DNA from: Branchiostoma floridae
Lineage: Eukaryota; Chordata; Leptocardii; Amphioxiformes; Branchiostomatidae
Length of the DNA stretch: 64,000 nt
Reading direction: 5' to 3'
NCBI RefSeq assembly: GCF_000003815.2
Contig: NC_049994.1
Span: 14,909,140 to 14,973,139 of the forward strand
The notes under the pieces: model-generated
Database searches by the model: none
Seen by the model: only the letters and a program-made list of their open reading frames with translations
Told to the model about the DNA's origin: nothing
Part shown: piece after piece, positions 1 through 12,199 of the stretch
Numbering within the stretch: position 1 is the first letter of the stretch
Layout of the letters: each line of letters begins with the position of its first letter
Program-made: the position numbers and the translations under genes

Positions 1-3000
1 TTGAAAGAGGAAGTACCAAAAGTTAATCTGAAGAAACTGAAGGGGTGCTTGTGGAACTTTACCGACCAGACGCCGTCCCTGTGTGAAGCGTTAGGCAAAA
101 CGGACGCGTTTGAGCTTCTTCTGTCAGACCTGAAAAATCCCGAACTTGACGTTGACAATCTCAAATCTCACGACAATAGATACTTTATGAAGGGGGACCT
201 GGGTATCTTACACAACGCAATACGCTTGTGCAGAGACAACAAGGCCGCATACAGGGAAGCGAACGCAGTGGAACTTCTCACCAAATATCTGAGATCGAAG
301 TACTACATCATCAAGACCAAGGCGATCCTGACACTAGCCTACATAGTCAACGATGATGAGAACGACAAACTGAATGCCTCAGCCGAAAGTATCAAGTAAG
401 AGAACAGATTCATTTGTCAAGTATCTACTAATGGTGTATAAGTGTATCATACTGATACAAAAACACTTTATATGTCGAGAGACTGTGTAGATTCAGTCCA
501 ACATAAGTTCTTGTAGTCTGTTGGAAGAATAGAAAGGATTTCTACTTATATAATGCATGGCACGTAGATGTTTCAGTCCAAGGATACAAGCAGCAGGACT
601 TGGTTTCTTTACGTTTCTCTACCCTCGTTTCACACTCAACTAGAGGTTGCGTGCGATCGATGAGCAACCAATTATTGCACAGATCTCTCAACGAATTCCA
701 CAGACAAGACATTTTTACGTGCGTTTTGTGTGTTTTTATGTCTTGTTATACTGATTTTGCATCGAACATCATATTCCAGTTATAAAACCAAGGGTAATAC
801 AAGTCCAATTTGGTCTCTTAGTAGTCGCTGTCCGTGATGGAAAGGATGTCTGAGTACCCATACAAGATACATGTACATTTAAGATTTTAAGATGATTAAG
901 AATAATCTTTTTTGGCAGGTTTATCCTGAAGTTACTGACGGCGGCACTGGAGCAGCCGGATCACCGGGCCAAGACCTACAACTTCTCGGCGGCGGAGCTC
1001 GTCAGCGGACTGAACGAACTCGCAAGCAACGACGGAAACAAGGTGAGACATCGCGGTGTTCATTTCAATAAGATTTCATTCAAATGACAACACTTCTGGG
1101 CTCTTAAGTGTGGTAGGGCTGTCCTCAATCTTGGAACCTCCTTATCCAAGGGACGGAGCTGGCTACTCATTAACATTTTTACCAGAAAAATTCAAGAAAG
1201 TCATGTCCAACGCTTTTCCAATGGCACATTATCGACGCATGTCATGGTATCAAACCCAGGACCTACTGCTTCTGGGCCAAACACTATTCATTAAGCCACA
1301 CGGTGTCATTCAAAACTACAATACACGTGGTGTACAGGCAGCGATTGTTGGTATCGTGCACCACAGATGTTACAAAAACGTACGTCATAAAACAAGTTAT
1401 GTGCACGTCAATTGAGACTGACTTGAATGGCAAAGACTCGCACAACATTGTCACAGGTTTCAATAGCATTTTTTGCAATGAAATACTGATTTGACTGTCA
1501 TTTCTCCAGGTGAAAATCGTAGACGAAGGAGGCCTGATTCTACTGTATCAGCTTCTTCTGGACGACAGCAGTCTAGAAGAACACATTCTCGCCGCGAAAG
1601 GACTGTGGATCCTCGCTTTCAACAAGAGCAACAAGGAGGCAATCAAAAAGACTGGCTGCGTTGAAGGTACATAAGTTGAAACATACCAAAATTCCAGAAT
1701 ATGACATCAATCAATTACAAGCTACTGGTTGATTCAGACGTTTCAGATAGAATCCACTACAATTCGTCAGTGACAAACATCGAGTATGAGGACAAGTAAA
1801 AACCTATACAAATGATTATATCTGAATCGATCTGTATATAAGACTTCTTGAAGTAGCTCCTTTGAACCACAGGAGCTACTGCTATGTCTTGACTCTGGGG
1901 GTGACAGAGACAATAACAAGATTGCTTTTACTTGTTTAAATCTTAACTGAAGATCTATTATAAACTTTTGGCATTTGAATACAAATATTCATAGGAGAAA
2001 TCTAATGATGATAGGACGGTGATACCCCTTCCAAACATACACTGCTCCCCTGCGTAACAAAATGGCGACGCCCATAGACGGGACGGAATCCAATACAGGC
2101 TATCACACACATGCAATTATCAATCTTCACAGCACTGAAAGCGCTACAACACAAGACTAAAGATCCCGCACTGAAGGAGGTTTGCGCCGGTGCATTGTGG
2201 GAAATCAACGGCGGCGGCCATGACAGGTCTCCTACAAAGACTACAGCAGCAGCTGGTCACGTGATGATTAGCTACCAATGGGACGTGCAGCCGAAGATGC
2301 TTGTGGTGAAAGAGAGGCTGACACAGGCTGGCTATAGAGTTTGGATGGATGTGGATCAGATGGGTAAGAAGTTTTCTCTCAATCACGCCTCTATCACATT
2401 CATTCACTAGTAAAAGATTTTTAAAAAGCTGTCTACATTTGTGTCTATTAGAGAAAAATGTGATAGCACCCCTCTATCACATTGTTTTGATAGTAAGAAG
2501 TAAAAGATAAAGTCTATTTATTTATTTATTTATTTATTTAGTGAAAAAATGTGATAGTACCCCTCCATCATATTTACTTAATTCACTAGTATAGACAATT
2601 ATTGAAATAACTGCTCGAAAACAAGTTATCACAATTATCAAATTTTCTGTCCTAAAATACTGTTCAGGACTCCTAAGATGTAGATTCATCGTCAAGTAAG
2701 GTTTTTGTTGTTGTTTGACTTGCATATTTTGCTTAATTTTCGACGGCCGGCCAAGTCTATGCAATGTAATCAGCGCTCCCAACAAAATCATAAAAGCCAG
2801 CACTGCCAGAAGTCGGCCAGAAGAAGGCTAATTACACAGGATGTCATTGACGTATCCCGACTTTGCTTGCATTGTTCAGGTGGAGACATCCTGGAGGCCA
2901 TGGCTGAGGCGGTAGAGGGCGCAGCTGTGGTGCTGATCACAATGACTGAGAAGTACAAGGACAGTCCAAACTGTCGGACAGGTAATAATCTCCGTAGGAT

Positions 3001-4559
3001 TCCTTCTTGTTAAGACAGTTTTTATTAAGATTCCAGATACATTTTGTACTCTAGTGTGGTGGCACAGGTCAGCCTCCCTTTTTGATTTTTTTACAGCTCG
3101 GATGAGTGCGTTTTTCCCAAAAAAATACGTCCGAAAACGCGTTGACGTATGCCTGGTGGGAAAGCTGGAGATTCTGATTTAGCAACAACTTCGATGTTCC
3201 AACTGATACCTACTTCATACATAGCGCTTTCGTGACTGTTCATTTCAAGCTTGACACTTGCAATACTTGTCTTGTTTGCCAATCATTAAACAAAACTTCA
3301 CTAAATATCCTCCGAAAGTGCCCTTAAGATAACACTATGGAATATTAACCATTATTGGCATGGAAGAAAGTATGATAACATGATACTTTACCATTTGGGC
3401 TCACTTGGAAATCGTTTTAACTTTAGGGACTACACTGATCAAAGATTAATAAAAAAACATCTTATATGTTAGATACATACTTCGCCCCAATGGTCTTAAG
3501 CACCTGGTCTTAAGTATTGTTTACGTACGTATACTAAGTATTATTTTAGTGTAATAAAAACTAATTTATCTCTCTCTTTTCTCTCTGTCTCTTGCCTTAT
3601 TGAAGGGGTAACCCCCTTAGCACGCAAGTTCAAACCCTAAATCTCTAACTTTAGACTTACATGTAACGTTAGGTGTTTATTTTTTGCAAACCACTTTACA
3701 GAGGCGGAGTACACCCACAAGCTGCGGAAGGATATCGTTCCGCTGAGGCTGCAGCCTCGGTATGACCCTGACGGATGGCTGGGCGCTCTGGTCGGCACCA
3801 AACTCTACTTCGACCTCAGCACCGAGGACAGAATGAACGAGAACATGGACGGCTTCATCAAGAAACTGGGCGATCGGGGACGCGGAGAACAAGGTCGGTG
3901 TTCCCAACAAATACGACGGAGAAAATCTATTTCTGGTCAAAGAATATACGTAATAAAAAACGTGATTTGGTCTGTCGTTGCTGCTTCCAAAATAGCATCT
4001 AACTTCCTCGTGCAGTTTTTTGTGTACTTGTACTTGTACTTGTACAAGAGAAAATCTTATTTGTTGAGAGAAGATGGCAGTTTCAAGCTATGCATCAAAG
4101 AAAACCAATGATCTTTCATCAAAGCTGATAAAAGCTCCTTGAGAAAACTCCTTGAGAAAACGGGGAGTGGCCAACACTTTTCTTTGTTGATGATATTATA
4201 TATCTAACGCTAACATCTTAACAGAAGAACATTATCTCACATCTTGATCCTTGTTTGCAGACGCTCCCGACGCAGTTTTCCGCCCAGTTGTACGACACAT
4301 CGCAGAGGCGGAAGGAGCAGCTCAACCAAGCAGCGTTGCATCATGGTCCAAGGATGACGTCACAAAATGGCTGTCCGACATAGGCATGGGGAGTTCTCAC
4401 GATATTTTCCGAGACTACGATGGACAAATGATTCTTCAGCTAAAGAGGCTGTCTTTGAGGGCTCCAGAGTTCTATTACAGTAATTTGAAATCAGATCTTG
4501 GGTTGAAGGACCTTAGTAGTGTTCTAAAGTTCACTTCGGAGCTAGAAAGACTCTCATGA
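1..4559 (+). CDS. ARM-TIR-SAM protein, 5'-truncated by window edge
   Basis: This is the 3' part of a multi-exon gene. Exons by phase-consistent splice sites are 1-395 (open at the left edge), 919-1042, 1510-1666, 2133-2363, 2880-2981, 3702-3893 and 4261-4559 (stop TGA). Exons 1-4 encode leucine-rich helical armadillo-like repeats. A TIR domain starts in exon 4 at HVMISYQWDVQ and runs through exons 5-6 (WMDVDQM, then KYKDSPNCRTEAEY, then DIVPLRLQP). Exon 7 encodes a SAM domain (WSKDDVTKWLSDIGM to the end). SARM1 has the order ARM-SAM-SAM-TIR; here TIR precedes SAM. The first Glu of TEAEY lies 11 residues before IVP, the same spacing as the SARM1 catalytic Glu, and its codon is split between 2981 and 3702. 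NAD+ hydrolysis is therefore plausible but inferred; a purely scaffolding immune adaptor is the alternative. The donor after 3893 (GTCGGT) is weak. Confidence 0.88.
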
Positions 4560-5536
4560 ACAAGAGATAACCATTTGATGTGAGCGGAATTGAGCATTAT
4601 ATTTCACAGTCTTCCTCTAGTCTGAACATGAAGGACACGATTCAATGTAACCTCTATCAACATTTATACACTAGGTCATATATATCCGATATCTCGAAAA
4701 CAAAGCATCGAAAGAGATCTCCAATACAATGTCTCAAATACGCTCCTGCATGTCTAAACTGGACATACATGTACCTGGGTGGTGGACCAGAACTCTCCCA
4801 AACATGTACGCTGTAAATAATAAGTGGTGGATATATAAAATCGTACGGCCGGATAAATGTTAATGTCATTTTATGTTCAATTGGATGTTCATAGAACTGC
4901 TTAATTCACAATTCATGGATGACGTCCGAAAATATCAGACATAGACTTAGAAACTGTGTGAAGAATCTTCCCTTTATGTTTTAGGTAAAAAAAAAGCTAA
5001 TAAGTGAAAAGGTAGTTTAAAGAATTGCTAATGCTTGAGAATCTGTTTGATCTCTCCGTAATCAGATGATAAATATAGTAATTAGAACTTAACTGTGCCA
5101 CAGACTTAAGCTTTATAAAACCGTGAAAGACAATCTAGACTTAGTCAATATTATCTATTGGTACTCCGATGTGCAATATCTCCTTACATGTGTAATTAGT
5201 AACTGTGCAATATATATATTCTTGTCTATTGGTTGTGTGTTTTGCATAATGCTTGAAATAAATCATTATAAACAAGGAGTCATGATAAACAAAAACAGCT
5301 TCAATTTTGTTTTTAATAGAAATATAGCAATTGGTATGTTCATAGTTCAATTTCATAAAGCCCCATTTTGTATGTGTGTGTTTTAATTCTGCAAAATATT
5401 CCAGGATATTCTTCTCATTTACAGTTCTATAGGCATTCTATAAGTTAAGTTTATAAATGATATATTTCTAGCAGTCGCGTGTCTTTGACCGTCACGTCCG
5501 GAAGCTACAGTAGACGGGTCCATTCCGTGAACAAGG

Positions 5537-5740
5537 TTGTATTATCTCAAGGCTAATTCATTATATTGAAATTGGCTTGTATTAAACAATATAATTACAA
5601 GACCATTGATGTTGTCTGCATTTTAGGATTGTTTCATCTCAAGGCTAATTCATCAAATTGAAAAATCATTATTGTATTTAACAACATAATCATAAGACCA
5701 TTACTGTTGTTTGCATTTTAGCCTTGTTTTATCTCAAGGC
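5537..5740. repeat. Tandem repeat, about 2.2 copies of a 92-95 bp unit
   Basis: Units begin at 5537, 5629 and 5724 (partial). Each starts TTGTnTnATCTCAAGGC and ends GTTGTnTGCATTTTAG. The copies differ by several substitutions, so the duplication is not recent. Confidence 0.75.
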
Positions 5741-5784
5741 CTCTCACCGTGGTATCTGGGCCAACGTGGCGCTACAAGGTGTCT

Positions 5785-5811
5785 AATGTCACCCACCTTT
5801 TGGGTGACATT
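5785..5811. other. Perfect 11-bp inverted repeat (hairpin)
   Basis: AATGTCACCCA and TGGGTGACATT pair perfectly around a 5-nt loop. It stands outside any coding region. It may be a transposon remnant or a chance palindrome; no function can be assigned. Confidence 0.5.
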
Positions 5812-6365
5812 TTACGCCCACAACTATGTGACCCAAGCCTTTTGTTTGGTGAATTTGGGGATCATATGTAATTGATGTGTAATTGAACTGACTTGACAGA
5901 AGTTGTTTGGTAACATTTGGGGAAGGCGTGTCTCTTAAATGTGTTCTTAACATATCGACGCCGTGAGCTTATATTCTCTGCTTTTTATCAAGGTAGGCCA
6001 TTTCTGTATTCATTTCTATAAAAAATTCAAGAACATCTGCATCAGGAATGTTATGTGACATATCGTCGATATAAAACAAAGAGATTGTGAAGGCTGTTGC
6101 TACAAAGGTGTAGGTGTATAACCTTGAAGTTCCGGTACGGGGATCGTGCATGTTTTGTTTAATCATGGCAGCAAGCCATGCTTCTTTCTCTTCTTTCTTT
6201 CCTCGGCCATTTTTGTCTCAGTATCCACTACACCCCAAGGCTTGCTGAACACAACTCCAACTTCTAACGTACGTTTGTGGTCAGCTAGAGTGTTGTCGGA
6301 GGGGTAGGATGGAAAATTTGGCCGGGCGGTTGTTGAGGGGGCGGGGTCAACAATGTCTGCTACAT

Positions 6366-6445
6366 ACTGTAAAAGGAGAAATGTTCGTGAGGATTTAATT
6401 TCGCGGTAGAAAAAAAATGGAGTGTTCTCGGTGGTTTTAAATTGC
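6366..6445. repeat. Dispersed repeat fragment of the GCGGTGGTTTTAAAT family
   Basis: It contains ATGTTCGTGAGGATTTAATT, CGCGGTAG and CGGTGGTTTTAAATTGCCA. The same words recur at 21241-21440, so this is an interspersed repeat rather than part of gene A. Confidence 0.6.
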
Positions 6446-6802
6446 CATGCATGGTTCTACTAATATCTATTTATTGATAAATTTGACAAATGACATTATG
6501 CCAGACTCCCAGGCAGCGTTGCTGATATTTGGGAGTCTACAATGTACAAGTACGGACAGACAAATACACAGGAATGGTGTATTCTTTTCTACTAATAAAA
6601 GCATTCGCGGTCGAGATCGAACGTCATTAGGCAATACTATCAACTGTGACGTCAGGTACAAACGAGAACTTCCTGAAAAATGCTTGATGATACACCTCTT
6701 TACCTTTTCAATACGTGCATCAAGAGATCAAATTTATATTTCTGCTTCAGACAGCCACGCCTAAACTGCTCTCTGAGTGTGTCAATCAGTGATTTTGTCG
6801 CC

Positions 6803-9800
6803 ATGGTGACGGCCATTCGAGCGTCGCTCATCGTCTTCCTGACACTGATACTATCGGAAACGTCGAAAGCAGGTAAGCTTCTTTGTCTTTCAATATTGCA
6901 CTCACTTTTAGGGTAGTATTCGGTGAGACCTTGATTTGCCTCTACCCACATATCCTACGGATCCCAAATTTTGTAGCATATTAAGAAGTTTGACGCAAAA
7001 AGGACTGTCAAGCCACCCAGGTGCGGGTGCAGAAGGTTGTGATGAGGACAGTATTTGTCATGCATATCAATGAGCTTGCCTTACTTAGAGCAATATTTCT
7101 CTCAGGACAACACAAAGGCGTCTGCTCTGATTGGCTGACAGCTCGTTAGTAGTGAGGTCGCCAATACTGAAAATGAGACCAGGCTTCCCAGGTCGCTGGA
7201 AAAATAGTAAAAATTGGCCAAATAGACAGCTCGCAAACTGTACTTTTCGGCCAACTAACTCCTCTAGTGTGTTTTCTGTCTTTTTGGCCAATTGCTATTA
7301 TCTTTCCAGCGACCTGGGGAGCCTGGTTGACGCTACGGTAGGCAAGCAGAGTCAAACTAAAGCTAGTGGCACAACCCGCCGTACTTGCAAGTGCGTGCTG
7401 TCTACGTGCCAAAACGTGGGCAATCTTTTGGTATCCGTAAGTGGTAAGTACCGTCTCCATACGAACACGTGGCGATTCCCACGGATTTGGGAGCACGCAG
7501 ACACGCCGTAGAAATTTAAGTGCATGCAGAACTTTCTCTGCGTTCGGGCTGCGGAATCGCCCTCCGTACGTGCCAGTACGGGCGACGCACCTGCCATGTA
7601 CAGACTGAACGTTTTCAGGAATACGTGGCGGACGTGGCCTCCACAAAAAACGTACGGACAAATTGCACGTACGGCGGGTTGTGCCCCAGGCTTTAGCGGT
7701 TCTAGGACGCGGGTTCGAATCTTCGAAGGAAAATGCTATCATCGATCACCTAATCACGGTTTCGAAATTTAACTTTAAAACCTTGGCATCGACACCTTTT
7801 CGCCTACCTGTTGTGCTGCGCAGGATTCCCTCGACTGCATTTCTCTGGATCATTCCTCGCCGACACAAGCACCCTCAACAACGACCCTGACAACTTCAAC
7901 ATCGACAACTTCGACATAAACAGGGACCCGCCATGCTATTTTGACACCTACCCACACTGCAACTGGAACCCCAAAGGCACTAATGACTTCCGACTTGTCA
8001 ACTGTTCAGTCACGAAAGTCTGCTACAGGGACGGAACATGCACAGCAGACGACCCCATCGTGGGGAAGCGAATAACAGGTGCGTCACAATTTCAGTGTTT
8101 TGTTCATTATTTAGAAGTCTAAGTGACTGCATTACCATCAAACCGTAGGTAACAGAAAACACGTTTGCCTCCCACTGGTGCTGTCAATGGTTTTGGGAAC
8201 AGGCTTTGAGAACTGAAAGCAATGACTGAATCTTGGACTGGCCCCCTTTCAACTTGAAGACGATAGATCTGTGCTCTCAGCTCACTGTGACCTAAAACGG
8301 ATTTGTGTAGACTTCGATTTCATACTGGGTATATCGTACAAAATGTCACTGAAAAGACAACAAAGTTTGCGTGTTGTTCATGATCTAGAAGACTTAACGC
8401 AAAGTGGGGCGCTGAGAACTTGTTGCAAACGGCAATGGTCGAATGTCGGTTTGGAATGGGTTGATCTAATCACATTATGTTTATCGATCAGCTTATCAAT
8501 GGTTAACGATACAATTTAGTACAATCTTCTTAATCAGACTAGTAATTCCACACACAGGAAGTGACGACACCGTAGCTGCCAAGATGGTGGACCTGGACCC
8601 TTACTTGTACGCCACTCAATTGTGGGGTCTTGTTGTCGGGGTAGAGGGCGCTTTTCAAGGCAAGTTTAAGGTCAGTACAGTAAGGGACCAATGGCAACGA
8701 TGTAAGGAGGACTGTCCAATGGATTCCGGTTCGTCAGGGTACTGGAGTTCTGTGCTTGAGAATGTGACATGGTTTAATCAGGAAGATAGCAACAAGTCGA
8801 GGAAAACGCAGACAAATATAGACTTCCTTACATTCATCCACCAACTCAAGTATCCCCGTGAAGAATCCTCTCCAGCAAGAACCTTGCATATAAAGTTTAC
8901 GGTAGACATGATGAACGAAGATCCGCGAACCCCAAACTTTGCCCATGGACGAGTGATCGGAAGTATATCATCTGTGGACGACATGGCGGCCAGCGAGCTT
9001 GGATTCCCCGAGTTTAACAGAATGCTGTGGGGTCAGGGGGTCGGTATTGCCCTACAAGGACAACAGATACTACCTGAGATGAAAGACTACTATCATGCAC
9101 CATTCTACATGGACCGCAGAAACAAGAAAGTCGTTGTAGACCTCAGCAATAGTTTGCCAACGCGCCTCAACGGCACCCTCGTCGACCGTGGCAACCTGTT
9201 CTTTCTCCTCCTCCACAACCGCTCGTCTTTGCAGATGGAACTCGGAAGGATCAAGAACTGCGGCGACATCCTGAACAACCCTGACATCAACGTTGGCGCA
9301 ATTGGCTATACTGCAGATAAATGGCTATCGCAAGATGCAGGCATCGCCATCTTAGACATGGATAGGAGCAAGAATACGGATGAAGTTGCGATGGTTATGG
9401 TTGTTAAAGAAGAGCCTCCTCCCTGTCAACAATGCCAGAAGCAGTGCCTACCGATCCTTGCCGAGCACCCAGATGGTCTGTACATTGTTGCGACAGAAAA
9501 TGACGTTTTCCGGATCCCTAGGCCAAACACTGAAACAGAATGGTCATTAGAACAAGATAATGAAAATGACCGCGTTTCCTGGTCATTGAGGGTAGTCGCT
9601 ACAAGGTTTGGCGAACCTGCGGAAGGAATTGACTTCAAACTTCAACTCGATAAAGACCAGGAAGGCATCTGCGAACCTCGTGATGCAATCACCGTTGTCT
9701 ATGACCACCATAAGCAACAGCAAGCATGTGCCAAATACACTACAGATGACAAAGGGGTCGCAGTTATTGAGTTTCAAGCAGACAGGGAGGGTCTTGATTG

Positions 9801-11481
9801 CAGCAAACCAGGACTGGAGAAAAGGAGAGAACAGCAGGTGGATGGGCAGTTGTACGTATATAACGTCACCGTACCTGGTGACAGTTCATTTCCCCCGAAT
9901 CTACGGACGATAACACACTTATATTGCAAACATGAGAGCAAAAGGCAGTATACGTGGATCGATGACATATATCCCATATTTCAGCGATACGATAACCTGT
10001 ATCCTTTCATAAAGCCCCTCTTCAATCTCGCCTCCTACAAAGACGTCATTCGGGATTCTACAAGGAAGCGGTTACTGAACTCCCTGCAACTACCTATAGA
10101 GGATCCAAACCACATGCCTGTCACACGTGATCTCTCCCCGGCAAAAAGGGACATGATTCTAGACTGGTTAAATCAGGCTAATAGAAAGTACAGTCCCAGG
10201 CAGACGGAGACAACATTATGTCGGTTGAGAGAAAATCTTCAACTAGCACTCCGGTTGGAGTGGACCACGGTCCCTCTGTACTTGAGCGCCTATTACAGCA
10301 TCAAGGACGGCTTCAACACTGAAGTCGCCAGCCTTCTCAAGAGCATCGTGGTAGAAGAAATGCATCATATGTCGTTGGTGGCCAATATCCTCAATGCCAT
10401 TGGAGGGACTCCGGTCTTGAACGATCCCCAAGTCATACCTACGTATCCAGGTCCACTACCTGGTGGTTGCAGCCCGGACATTCCCATACGACTTGCCAAA
10501 TGTTCTCGTGCCCAAATCCGTGACGTCTTCATGGCTGTAGATATGCCTGAATGCAAGGGGCAATTTTTCGATGGGATCAGCATTCCTGAGACAATTGTGT
10601 CCTTGAAAAGTTCTTTTCCGTCCAATCAAACGTTGTTCTCTGAATGGGACCAGAACTGCATAACTGGTCCACATGAATGCAAAGATCTATTAAACGATGC
10701 GAGCAACAAGTGTAAGAAAAAAATTAATAACTATCAAACAGATACCATAGGTGCCATGTACATCCACAAGATATTATGCCCTATGATCAATCTCCACAAG
10801 AGTGGCAATCTGACGTTTAGCGGAGACACGACAAAGCAATATCCCTCGCCGTTTTGTGTGACAGATCTGTGCACTGCAATCCTAGTGATACATCAAATTG
10901 TCGGCCAGGGAGAAGGTGGCGATCCCTGCAGTCCATTCTACAAAGTGCAAGGAGGCAAAGCTGAACTCAGCCACTATTACAAATTTGCAGAGGTAGTATA
11001 TGGTAAGGCGTTAGTGGAAGCTAACCATGACAAGTATGATGTCTCCCACAATTTGCAAAACAAGCAAGAGCAGCAGCAGAATTGCGACGGCAGTGATAAT
11101 AAGCCTGGACACGATTTCTTCACCCCATGTAAAGGACACATTTGCTGTCCTAAGAAATATGAGTTCGCCGGTTCTCCCATACCCTTCTATGAAGACGCAG
11201 TGTGGCCAACTCTCCACAACTCACGCTCATCCAAGTACCCGCCCGGCTCCATGGCCCGCAAGATGTCTGACCGCTTCAATGAGAAGTACACCAGTCTGAT
11301 GAAGTGTCTGCACGAGGTCTTCAATGGACACCCGGACAAGATGAAGCAGTGTTTCGGCCTGATGTCATCCCTGAGTGCAGAAGCCAAGAAAATGGTCCAA
11401 ACACCGATCGAACCAGACGGCGATCCCCACGTGGGGCCGAATGTGGCCCCTACCTTTGAGTGGTATCCGCCTGTCAACTAA
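6803..11481 (+). CDS. Secreted VioB/RebD-like ferritin-domain protein A
   Basis: Exons are 6803-6872, 7824-8078 and 8558-11481, giving 1082 aa. Exon 1 encodes only a signal peptide (hydrophobic core ASLIVFLTLIL). The mature protein opens with FPRLHFSG then TLNNDP, the N-terminal hallmark of VioB/RebD (chromopyrrolate or IPA-imine dimer synthases). Mid-protein NHMPVTRDLSPAKRDM also matches the family. The ferritin-like part (Pfam Ferritin-like, VioB type) has E676 (LEW), E709xxH712 (EEMHH), E894 (QGEG) and E911xxH914 (ELSHYYKF). The end (MVQTPI, then APTFEWYP) is typical too. Length equals that of full VioB/RebD (about 1000 aa). Several N-glycosylation sequons suit secretion. A second copy with the same exon plan lies at 37527-41572 on the minus strand. 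The substrate is unknown; no amino-acid oxidase partner (VioA/RebO) is in the window. The almost intron-free body suggests horizontal acquisition, which is inferred. Confidence 0.9.
7178..7328. repeat. Foldback element in intron 1 of VioB-like gene A
   Basis: Arms GACCAGGCTTCCCAGGTCGC and GCGACCTGGGGAGCCTGGTT are near-perfect inverted repeats separated by about 100 bp. A second internal pair uses TTGGCCAA-type words. It is probably a small nonautonomous DNA transposon. Confidence 0.6.
7357..7696. mobile_element. MITE with 28-bp TIRs (CTAAAGC...GGCACAACCC family), copy 1
   Basis: The 340-bp element starts CTAAAGCTAGTGGCACAACC and ends with the inverted partner GGTTGTGCCCCAGGCTTTAG. The interior is GC-rich and has no credible ORF. 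A second copy lies at 27124-27432 in the phospholipase gene. No clear target-site duplication was found. Confidence 0.8.
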
Positions 11482-11501
11482 CATTTGAGCTGATGAGGAA
11501 G

Positions 11502-11860
11502 TGTAATATATCATATGTATGATATACTAGTGATGATTGTCCCCATATGGGAACCGCCGTATTGCTGACCAGTACCCCAGAGACTTCAGGTTTCTGGGAA
11601 AGACTTGCTTGTACCCTCTCGAGACCGTCGACAGGGGCGGCTCCTTTAGGAACTGACATGACGAATGAGCATATGTTTCGAATAGTCTGTCCTGGTCGGG
11701 TAGATAAAGAGCAGAGATGTAAAGGAAAGGCAGAACAGATTTGACCAGAGAGGTGAGAGGAGTGCGAGATTATCCGGTGTGAATAAAGATCAATTTCTGC
11801 CACGACAACAACGTTTCTGTTCTCACTCGCTTGCTGTGGATTACCCTCACTTTCTCTACA
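11502..11860 (+). repeat. 5' LTR
   Basis: It is identical in sequence and length to 17088-17446 as far as can be read by eye. It contains AATAAA at 11782-11787, the first such poly(A) signal downstream of the VioB-like gene A stop codon, so that gene's transcript may end in this LTR. Confidence 0.93.
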
Positions 11861-11882
11861 TGGCGTTGTACTCGGCACGGAT

Positions 11883-12058
11883 ACGGTAAAACCCTCCTGC
11901 ACGGGACCGGACACTGACCAGTGGACAGCAGAGACCGTCCTGGACATCTAGACTGAGAATACAGCAAGTTACGGTAAAAGCTTCCGGCTCGGGATCAGAG
12001 ACTGACCAGCGGACAGAAGACACCATCCTGGACGCCTAGACGCAGAGTACGGCAAGCT
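11883..12058 (+). repeat. Duplicated 88-bp segment in the retrotransposon leader
   Basis: Units start ACGGTAAAA at 11883 and 11971 and share CTGACCAG-GGACAG-AGA-ACC-TCCTGGAC words. It lies between the primer-binding site and gag, where packaging signals are usual; that role is not shown here. Confidence 0.65.
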
Positions 12059-12199
12059 GTGCGGTAAGTCCGTCGTAATTGCTTGGTATTGAGATTGTGA
12101 CAACCTGGCCACGTAGCGACATAATTTCTACGTAGTTGTATACCCGCAAGTTCAGCGTATCAGGTAGATTGTTTAGCACAGCGACACGGATACGCCACA

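Larger units (their letters stand above)
4560..6802. other. 3' UTR and intergenic spacer
   Basis: No supported gene is seen. The AT-rich start is probably the 3' UTR of the ARM-TIR-SAM gene, with an AATAAA at 5257-5262 as a possible poly(A) signal. The rest holds a short tandem repeat, a hairpin and a dispersed-repeat fragment listed separately. The upstream region and promoter of the VioB-like gene A must lie in its last few hundred bases, but no clear core promoter element was recognised. Confidence 0.5.

Noticed and set aside
1056-1494. Two small reading frames between exons 2 and 3 of the TIR gene
   Set aside because: They lie in an intron and overlap each other; no homology or splice support.
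7146-7742. 198-aa minus-strand reading frame
   Set aside because: It covers the foldback element and the MITE in intron 1 of gene A, and a related frame exists in the second MITE copy; it is a repeat translation.
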